Source of the DNA: Psychrobacter sp.
Lineage (GTDB): Bacteria > Pseudomonadota > Gammaproteobacteria > Pseudomonadales > Moraxellaceae
NCBI GenBank assembly: GCA_020024075.1
Contig: JAHHUJ010000130.1
Coordinates: forward strand, 1 to 6,254
Reading direction: 5' to 3'
Length of the DNA stretch: 6,254 nucleotides
Position numbers and translations under genes: made by a program. How positions within the stretch are numbered: position 1 is the first letter of the stretch; each line of letters starts with the position of its first letter. The notes below the pieces were generated by a model. That model searched no databases. It was not told where the DNA came from and was given only the letters and a program-made list of their open reading frames with translations. Shown one piece after another: positions 1-5,037 of the stretch.

Positions 1-887
1 TGCATTACCAAATATAAGGGCTTTGAATGAATTAAAGGAATAGCTTTCTCAACCCCTTTATCTTTACTGAAGAAATCATCATCAATAAAGTTATTGTCGG
101 TCAGATAATCTTTTCCTGCATTCTCAATATCGTTCGCAGTCATTATAGTTTGGGTTATAGGGTTAACCGGTAACAAGTCTGTGTTTTTATTAGCCAAGAA
201 AAAGGGGAGTACTGCAATACCCAACTTTTCACACACACTGCTATAAGTCACATAAAGGTCATTGCTACTTAGCACTACATGATAATCATGCTCATTTACC
301 AGTCTATTTGTCCAGTTTACTATCCTTTGATTCGCTTGAAACTCAATTAATTGCCATAGATTAGCAGGTGTATTCTCAAAGTAGTCTTTATGGGCAAAAA
401 AGCCATAACGTATATGTGCTAGTGTCCGAATCAATAAGTCTTCTTCAGTAGGGCGTTGCAAGCGTAGGGCAATATCAGCTTCTTTCCTATGCAAGTCACT
501 GATATGTAAATCGCCTCGAAGATGTATCACAATATCAGGATACTGCTGACGAAAGGCAGGTAATGCTTTGATTAATAATTCATTTGCTAATACGGGCGGT
601 GCTGATATCACCACTTTTCCTTGCATGGTGTTCTGATCAATTGCCATGCGTTCGAAGGTTAACATCTCTTTTTGTATTTCTATAGCTTGAACATAAAGCT
701 GCTCTCCCTCCTGCGTCAAGCTATAGCGTTTACCCAAACGATTAAATAGCTTCAAGGATAGTGATTTTTCAAGACGCACAATTCTCCGAGATACCGTACT
801 GTGTTGAACGCCTAATTTTTCAGCACAAGCGGTTAAAGTTTGTTGTTGTACCAACAAAATAAAATACGACAAATCATCCCAGTCCAT
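1..887 (-). CDS. LysR-type transcriptional regulator, C-terminus cut by window edge
   Basis: The minus-strand frame starts at the ATG at 887-885 and stays open for 295 codons to the window edge, so the stop is not seen. The protein begins MDWDDLSYFILLV and has the LysR winged helix-turn-helix at about residues 17-60, including LGVQHSTVSRRIVRLEKSL and then LFNRLGKRYSLTQEGE. The effector-binding domain starts near residue 91 (KVVISAPPVLANELL) and includes HRKEADIALRLQRP (133-146) and KLGIAVLPFFLA (221-232). In related regulators a short link follows and then a LWLLVH-like strand. Here the matching PLYLVMH comes only at 290-296, after an acidic insertion of about 35-40 residues that includes FIDDDFFSKDKG (267-278). 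An AGGA lies 10 nt before the start. The gene is divergent from an aldo/keto reductase, which it probably regulates; the inducer is unknown. The family call is secure and the target is inferred. Confidence 0.93.
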   Translation of the reverse strand, partial: MDWDDLSYFILLVQQQTLTACAEKLGVQHSTVSRRIVRLEKSLSLKLFNRLGKRYSLTQEGEQLYVQAIEIQKEMLTFERMAIDQNTMQGKVVISAPPVLANELLIKALPAFRQQYPDIVIHLRGDLHISDLHRKEADIALRLQRPTEEDLLIRTLAHIRYGFFAHKDYFENTPANLWQLIEFQANQRIVNWTNRLVNEHDYHVVLSSNDLYVTYSSVCEKLGIAVLPFFLANKNTDLLPVNPITQTIMTANDIENAGKDYLTDNNFIDDDFFSKDKGVEKAIPLIHSKPLYLVM

Positions 888-980
888 TGTTCAATTTTCC
901 TTTTTTCAGTCTTCTTTTTATTAATCTCTAATAATGAGCAATTTTATAGGTTGAAATGTCTAGGATTACTTTATATCAAA

Positions 981-1006
981 GTTATTGTGCATTATTGCAC
1001 AGTAAC
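981..1006. promoter_or_regulatory. Dyad in the divergent LysR/reductase promoter region, candidate operator
   Basis: Two 11-bp arms, GTTATTGTGCA and TGCACAGTAAC, match as inverted repeats at 10 of 11 positions around the 4-bp centre TTAT. The inner TGTGCA/TGCACA is exact. The site lies 94-119 bp upstream of the LysR start and 141-166 bp upstream of the reductase start. This is where a LysR-type protein usually binds to control itself and a divergent target. On the minus strand a TATAAA (948-943) between this dyad and the LysR start could be the regulator's -10 box, but it has no good -35. The symmetry is seen directly; the operator role is inferred. There is no T-run, so it is not a terminator. 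Confidence 0.55.
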
Positions 1007-1092
1007 TACTTTTTTGTCGTCTGTTATGTCCATGATGCATGCAATAAACTGCTTTAGTTAGCTATAGAGAAGTTATAAAGGAATAATTCCCA

Positions 1093-1118
1093 ATCTAACT
1101 AAATCATCTAACTAAATT
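1093..1118 (+). repeat. Two tandem 13-bp repeats in the reductase leader
   Basis: ATCTAACTAAATC (1093-1105) is followed at once by ATCTAACTAAATT (1106-1118), identical at 12 of 13 positions. The repeats end 28 bp before the reductase ATG. The core CTAACTAAA also occurs on the opposite strand as TTTAGTTAG at 1053-1061, giving three copies in 66 bp. They may be repeated protein-binding sites. If the transcript starts upstream of 1053, the inverted copy could pair with either tandem copy in the mRNA. The function is unknown. Confidence 0.6.
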
Positions 1119-1146
1119 AAAATTGCCATAAGAAAATAGGATTATT

Positions 1147-2139
1147 ATGCAACAACGACTATTACAACAAATTAATCAACCTGTCTCAGCGCTTGGGCTT
1201 GGCTGTATGGGTATGAGTGAATTCTATGGAGCGAGTGACGACAGTCAATCTTTACTGTTATTGGATAAAGCGTTTGAAATAGGTATTAATTTTTTTGACA
1301 CAGCCGATACCTACGGTTTAGGTCATAATGAAACATTACTAGGACAGTTTTTGGTCAATCATAAATCCAATCGTCAACAAATAGTGATAGCGACTAAGTT
1401 TGGTATTGTTCGTAACGAAGGAGAGTACGAGCGCCGACTAGACAATAGTCCTGAGTATATTCAGCAGGCTTGTAATGACTCATTACAGCGATTAGGTACT
1501 GACTATATTGATCTGTATTATTGTCATCGTCGTGACCACAGCACACCTATTAAGGATATGATGCAGACCTTAAGTGATCTAGTGGCCAAGGGCAAAATCC
1601 GAGGTATAGGGCTTTCTGAAGTTAATAGTGACACTTTGCGTCAAGCGCATGCCATTCATCCTATCACTGCAGTACAAAGTGAATATTCGTTATGGTCACG
1701 TCAGCCAGAAGAGGACTTGCTTGAAACTTGCTTAGAGTTAGGTGTTAACTTTGTGGCCTATAGTCCTCTCGGACGTTCATTTCTTACAGGGAATTTAAAT
1801 ACTGCAAGCTTAGAGGAAGGCGACTTTCGTCAGGCATTACCAAGATTGCAAGGAGAAGCCTTTATCCAGAATAAAAAAGTAGTTGAGCAGTTTAGTCAAT
1901 TGGCTCAAGCATGGCATTTTAGTAATGCTCAGCTATGTCTGGCGTGGTTGTTAAATAAGTTTCCGCATGTGATTCCTATAGCAGGAACTCGGCGTGAAAA
2001 ATATCTTATCGAAAACGCTAAGGCCACGGATATTAAATTGACGGCTGAACAAATACAAGCATTAGATGATCTTTTTGACCCGCAAAATATTGCAGGCGAG
2101 CGTTATCCTGATGCAGGGTGGGGCGGTATTGAAAAATAA
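1147..2139 (+). CDS. Aldo/keto reductase, NADPH-dependent oxidoreductase
   Basis: This 330-residue protein has the usual length for a soluble (alpha/beta)8-barrel aldo/keto reductase, which reduces carbonyl groups with NAD(P)H in the cytoplasm. It opens with the family strand ALGLGCMGMS (15-24). The full catalytic tetrad is visible: D51 and Y56 in FFDTADTYGLG, K84 in IATKFG, and H127 in YYCHRRD. AYSPLGRSFLTG (204-215) and IPIAGTRREKYLIEN (276-290) are the loop and the C-terminal cofactor-binding segment that recognise the NADP phosphate. The start is supported by AGGA 5 nt upstream of the ATG. The gene is divergent from a LysR regulator and no partner follows in an operon. The substrate cannot be read from sequence; detoxification of reactive aldehydes or quinones is a typical role for such LysR-linked reductases, but this is inference. 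Nothing appears truncated. Confidence 0.95.
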   Translation: MQQRLLQQINQPVSALGLGCMGMSEFYGASDDSQSLLLLDKAFEIGINFFDTADTYGLGHNETLLGQFLVNHKSNRQQIVIATKFGIVRNEGEYERRLDNSPEYIQQACNDSLQRLGTDYIDLYYCHRRDHSTPIKDMMQTLSDLVAKGKIRGIGLSEVNSDTLRQAHAIHPITAVQSEYSLWSRQPEEDLLETCLELGVNFVAYSPLGRSFLTGNLNTASLEEGDFRQALPRLQGEAFIQNKKVVEQFSQLAQAWHFSNAQLCLAWLLNKFPHVIPIAGTRREKYLIENAKATDIKLTAEQIQALDDLFDPQNIAGERYPDAGWGGIEK

Positions 2140-2266
2140 GAGTTTAAGCCGTCAGATTATAATCAATAAACTTTTTTATTAGACTGTTTTTATTAAATTA
2201 GGCTTGTTAAGGTGGGATGTTCTGTATAGGTTGTTTTATATAAAGGGACATCTCTATCCTACACTT

Positions 2267-2295
2267 TTGACCCGTTACAAGAATATATTTTTAAA
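2267..2295 (+). promoter_or_regulatory. Candidate sigma-70 promoter for the gene at 2365
   Basis: TTGACC (2267-2272) is a good -35 box. After a 17-bp spacer comes a weak -10, TTTAAA (2290-2295). Transcription would start near 2302 and give a leader of about 60 nt. The rest of the 225-bp gap after the reductase is AT-rich and holds no gene or convincing terminator. Confidence 0.35.
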
Positions 2296-2305
2296 ACATT
2301 TAGAA

Positions 2306-2321
2306 GCTTTGTTTACAAAGC
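2306..2321. promoter_or_regulatory. 16-bp dyad in the leader of the gene at 2365
   Basis: GCTTTGT and ACAAAGC are exact inverted repeats around a central TT. The site lies just downstream of the predicted transcription start and 43 nt before the ATG. It could be a repressor operator. In RNA it could form a 6-bp stem with a UUUA loop. There is no T-run behind it, so it is not a terminator. The symmetry is seen directly; the role is inferred. Confidence 0.4.
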
Positions 2322-2364
2322 ACTTTATACAAACACATTAAATAACTGCTAATTACTAAATACT

Positions 2365-3279
2365 ATGAAATGCCAAGATAAAGAAAATACTTTGATAACC
2401 CTCACAAATGATATTAAAGAATATCTCGATAAGCACAATTTAAGTATAAGACTACCCAGTATTACCTACGAAGTACTTGCGCTACAGCTTATTGAAAGTG
2501 AGCAGAGGGAAGCTGAAATAAAACAGCTGCTAAACAGCGAAATTGACCCAGAAGTTATTAATCCTCAGTCAGATAAGTTCAATCCAATAAAAGCCATTAT
2601 TTACCTTAAAGACAAAGATTATGATGAAGCCTGTTGGCTAAGTTTTTTATTAATATATACCAATGATAGCGAGCAAGCTGACTGGGCATTTATGCGAAAG
2701 CTATATGCGGCAAAGGACTTAAAGTTGCATACCGTACTGACTTGGCAGCAAGTAAACAAGGCTTTAGATCAACGTATGGCGCTATTAGAGCAACTGTCTT
2801 CGAGTTTGGCGCTAAGTGATCCGAAGCCCAAGTTTGGTCATCATCGTGCTTATGAATCGTTAAATCATTTGCCGATTGTATTTAGCAGTTATATTGAGTT
2901 TATTAATGAGCAAGGCGGTCACAAGGCACTGTTTCATCCTGAGCATTTAGCTCAGGATGAAACAGTGTATTTTCAGACATTGTATGCTTTAGTGCGTAAA
3001 AACATCTACCGCTTTGGCAGGTTATCAACTTTTGAATATCTGTGTTTGCTTGGTAAGCTTGAGTTGGCTGAGGTTGAGCCAGACAGCTGTTATATTCAAG
3101 AGTCTAGTACAAGTGGGCCTAAGCGAGGTGCCCGATTATTATTTGGTATGTTAGACGATACTAAGCTTGATGACTATGCTATCGGCTTAGCCGATTATCT
3201 AAATGTTGGTTATCAGCAGATGGAAGCGGCGCTGTGTCATTGGCAAAAGTCTCCCAACTGCTTTGAGAGATTTAGCTAG
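2365..3279 (+). CDS. Protein resembling alpha-glutamyl/putrescinyl thymine pyrophosphorylase clade 3
   Basis: The 304-residue protein has no signal peptide or membrane segment. I recognise it from several segments that match my memory of this family: NPIKAIIYLK and then DEACWLSFLLIYTN (73-100), KFGHHRAYESL (156-166), RFGRLSTFEYLCLLGKLELA (216-235), EPDSCYIQ (238-245), GPKRGARLLFG (251-261) and VGYQQMEAALCHWQKSP (281-297). These were grouped by comparative genomics with phage enzymes of thymine hypermodification; related phage proteins were later shown to act as 5-hydroxymethyluracil DNA kinases. What this isolated bacterial copy does is unknown. The ATG at 2365 is the first possible start after an in-frame TAA at 2350-2352, but no clear Shine-Dalgarno precedes it, so translation may be weak. 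No modification, restriction or phage gene adjoins it. A perfect 18-bp inverted repeat lies in its reading frame. The coding call is firm and the family assignment moderate. Confidence 0.65.
   Translation: MKCQDKENTLITLTNDIKEYLDKHNLSIRLPSITYEVLALQLIESEQREAEIKQLLNSEIDPEVINPQSDKFNPIKAIIYLKDKDYDEACWLSFLLIYTNDSEQADWAFMRKLYAAKDLKLHTVLTWQQVNKALDQRMALLEQLSSSLALSDPKPKFGHHRAYESLNHLPIVFSSYIEFINEQGGHKALFHPEHLAQDETVYFQTLYALVRKNIYRFGRLSTFEYLCLLGKLELAEVEPDSCYIQESSTSGPKRGARLLFGMLDDTKLDDYAIGLADYLNVGYQQMEAALCHWQKSPNCFERFS
2927..2967. repeat. Perfect 18-bp inverted repeat with 5-nt loop inside a coding region
   Basis: The arm CACTGTTTCATCCTGAGC (2927-2944) and its exact reverse complement (2950-2967) flank the loop ATTTA. 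The next base pair outward would be G with T, so the symmetry stops sharply. The element stays in frame and codes for about residues 188-201, the stretch LFHPEHLAQDETV, between two conserved parts of the host protein. No flanking target duplication is visible. Only TATTTT follows, so an intrinsic terminator is unlikely. It may be a small palindromic insertion or the product of template switching, and the mRNA should fold into a strong hairpin here. Confidence 0.9.
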
Positions 3280-3310
3280 TAGGCAGTCTATAAACTGTAT
3301 GCAAGGCAAT

Positions 3311-3340
3311 AAAAAAAGTCAGGCATGAAGCCTGACTTTT
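3311..3340. terminator. Bidirectional rho-independent terminator between convergent genes
   Basis: AAAAGTCAGGC (3314-3324) and GCCTGACTTTT (3330-3340) form an exact 11-bp stem around the loop ATGAA. Read on the minus strand, the GC-rich stem runs into seven T, so it is a strong terminator for tcyP, whose stop lies about 45 bp upstream in that direction. Read on the plus strand it ends in TTTT and can also stop the gene that ends at 3279. Confidence 0.9.
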
Positions 3341-3384
3341 CCATAATAAGGTGTCGTTATTTGTTGGGCAACTGGTGATTTAGA

Positions 3385-4785
3385 TTAGCTATGACTTACA
3401 TGACCTTGATGTGAGTAGGTAGAGTCGTTTGCACCACCGGCTAAGCTGCCAGAATCATGATTGCCATCATCACCAATAATCTTATTGCCAACCACACCAG
3501 CAGTAATAGAGCCACTGACGTTGACTAAAGTACGCATCATATCAATTAGAGGCTCGATAGAGATTAATAACCCTGCCAGCTCTAACGGCATGCCTAAGGT
3601 GGATAATACGATAATTGCGGCAAAGGTTGCACCACCACCAACGCCTGCCACACCAAATGAGGCAATCATAGCCACCCCAACTACTGAGGCGATAAAGCCG
3701 ATAGACCACGGGTCGATACCCATGGTGGGGGCAATCATCATCGCCAGCATAGCAGGGTAGACGCCCGCACAGCCATTTTGACCAATGGTTGAGCCAAAAG
3801 AGGCTGAGAAGTTAGCGATTGGTTTGGCAATCCCTAATTTATTTACCTGAGCATCGATACTTAGAGGAATCGTTGCTGCTGAACTGCGAGAGGTAAAGGC
3901 AAAGGTTAATACTGGAGCAATCTTCTTAAAGTGCTCAAGAGGCGATCTGCCTGTTAGCATAATAATAAAGGCGTGGACAATTAGCATGATAAATAATGCC
4001 ACATAGGACGCCACCAAGAACTTCGCCAACTGCCAGATAGCATCTGCATCTGTGGTAACGATGACTTTAATCATTAACGCTAAGATACCGTATGGGGTTA
4101 AACGAATAATGAAACGTACTAAAGCCATAACCCAGCTTTGCAGGACATCAATAGCACGAATAATAATAGCCCCTTTTTCTGGGTCATTTTTATTTACAGT
4201 CAGTGCTGAGATCCCCATTAAGCTGGCCACTACTACCGCCGAAATCATGGAGGTACTGGCAAGCTCAGCAAAAGTGCCCCCCATACTGGTTGGAATAAAG
4301 CTCAATATCAAGCCTGGAATAGTGAGGTCAGCGACATCGCTACTACGCTCAATAATATTTTGACCACGCGCAATTTCCATTTCACCAGCGACAATTGAGC
4401 TGGCATCTAGATGGAATAGATTGGCAATAATAGCGCCATCTAAAGCAGCAATACCGGTGGTGATAAGTAGGGTGCTGATAATCCAAAAGCTCATCGAGCC
4501 AATCATGGAAGCTTTCTCAAGGCGGGCGATGGCTGCTAGTATCGAGATGAACACCAGCGGCATAGCAATCATTTTTAATAGATTAACATAGCCATTACCG
4601 ACGATATTCACCCAAGGTAAGAAGCTTTCAGTATCGACATTGAAGGCAGATAAGATTAGCCCATAGACCACCCCTAAGAATAGCCCCAAAAATACACTGC
4701 GACTCAGTGAGTCGCTCTGACGGTGATATCGCCATAATCCGTATAGCAAGGCTATAAATATGACTACTAGCAATAGTAATAGCAT
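3385..4785 (-). CDS. tcyP: L-cystine:cation symporter TcyP, DAACS family
   Basis: This 466-residue inner-membrane protein is close in length and sequence to E. coli TcyP (YdjN), which imports L-cystine. Shared stretches are WVNIVGNGYVNLLKMIAMPL (58-77), AIDVLQSWVMALVR (211-224) and LTPYGILALM (229-238). Hairpin 1 is FAFTSRSSAATIPL (295-308), followed by FGSTIGQNGCAGVYPAMLA (330-348) of TM7. Hairpin 2 is VAGVGGGATFAAIIVL (379-394). In TM8, EPLIDMMRTLVNVSGS (411-426) keeps the substrate-binding pattern of this fold, with D415, R418 and N422. The first 20 residues form a hydrophobic helix. The last 29 residues form a hydrophilic tail rich in Ser, Gly and His, with His at 443, 459, 462 and 465. 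The start has GGAG 6 nt upstream. The gene is monocistronic, with a terminator behind it, and is divergent from trpB. E. coli tcyP is under CysB control; a fitting box lies upstream here. Confidence 0.9.
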   Translation of the reverse strand: MLLLLLVVIFIALLYGLWRYHRQSDSLSRSVFLGLFLGVVYGLILSAFNVDTESFLPWVNIVGNGYVNLLKMIAMPLVFISILAAIARLEKASMIGSMSFWIISTLLITTGIAALDGAIIANLFHLDASSIVAGEMEIARGQNIIERSSDVADLTIPGLILSFIPTSMGGTFAELASTSMISAVVVASLMGISALTVNKNDPEKGAIIIRAIDVLQSWVMALVRFIIRLTPYGILALMIKVIVTTDADAIWQLAKFLVASYVALFIMLIVHAFIIMLTGRSPLEHFKKIAPVLTFAFTSRSSAATIPLSIDAQVNKLGIAKPIANFSASFGSTIGQNGCAGVYPAMLAMMIAPTMGIDPWSIGFIASVVGVAMIASFGVAGVGGGATFAAIIVLSTLGMPLELAGLLISIEPLIDMMRTLVNVSGSITAGVVGNKIIGDDGNHDSGSLAGGANDSTYSHQGHVSHS

Positions 4786-4815
4786 GAGAAACTCCGCACA
4801 GAAAGAAAACGTACT

Positions 4816-4843
4816 ATTATCCTGATTTTTAATAAAAGGTCTA
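4816..4843 (-). promoter_or_regulatory. Candidate promoter for tcyP
   Basis: On the minus strand, TAGACC (4843-4838) and GATAAT (4821-4816) are separated by 16 bp, with 4 of 6 and 5 of 6 matches to the sigma-70 consensus. Transcription would start near 4809, with a leader of about 24 nt. A weaker alternative, TTGAGG with TATTAA at 4834-4829, overlaps it. The imperfect -35 would fit a promoter that needs an activator. Confidence 0.4.
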
Positions 4844-4862
4844 ACAGTTAATCCTCAACTAG

Positions 4863-4881
4863 TTATTCCTATTGGTTATAA
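4863..4881. promoter_or_regulatory. LysR-type box TTAT-N11-ATAA upstream of tcyP, possible CysB site
   Basis: TTAT (4863-4866) and ATAA (4878-4881) form a symmetric T-N11-A motif, the general LysR-family recognition pattern. Its centre at 4872 lies about 63 bp upstream of the predicted tcyP start, close to the -65 position where LysR-type activators usually bind. CysB, a LysR-family protein, activates cystine uptake genes in enterobacteria. Assigning this site to CysB is inference, and so is any effect on the divergent trpB. Confidence 0.35.
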
Positions 4882-4954
4882 GCATCCATACATTAAGTTG
4901 GTTTTCTGGAGGCTAGGTAATCGTGATAAATAAGCTTGTTCACAACTTAAAGAC

Positions 4955-4983
4955 TTGACCGTTGTAAAAAGTTATTTTAGAAT
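4955..4983 (+). promoter_or_regulatory. Sigma-70 promoter of trpB
   Basis: TTGACC (4955-4960) and TAGAAT (4978-4983) each match the consensus at 5 of 6 positions and are separated by the ideal 17 bp. Transcription would start near 4990, giving a leader of about 48 nt. That is too short for a Trp-codon leader peptide with an attenuator, so classical trp attenuation is not supported here. Confidence 0.65.
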
Positions 4984-5037
4984 CTGTATCACTGTACTAG
5001 AACGCAAAAACAAATCCATTGAAGACAGGGTGCACTA

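Noticed and set aside
840..1061. 73-residue plus-strand open frame
   Set aside because: It begins opposite the LysR gene, runs through the promoter region, has no Shine-Dalgarno and resembles no known protein.
2155..2195. Possible terminator after the aldo/keto reductase: palindrome GATTATAATC and a stem AATAAA/TTTATT followed by T-runs
   Set aside because: Both stems are made almost only of A and T and are too weak to support a rho-independent terminator call.
3461..3760. 99-residue plus-strand open frame
   Set aside because: It lies wholly opposite the well-supported tcyP gene and is a low-complexity antisense shadow rich in I, A, P and T.
4052..4363. 103-residue plus-strand open frame
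   Set aside because: It is also antisense to tcyP, with no ribosome-binding site or recognisable domain.
4893..4950. TTAAGTTG and its reverse complement CAACTTAA flanking 42 bp between tcyP and trpB
   Set aside because: Eight-bp AT-rich arms so far apart are expected by chance and do not align with either predicted promoter.
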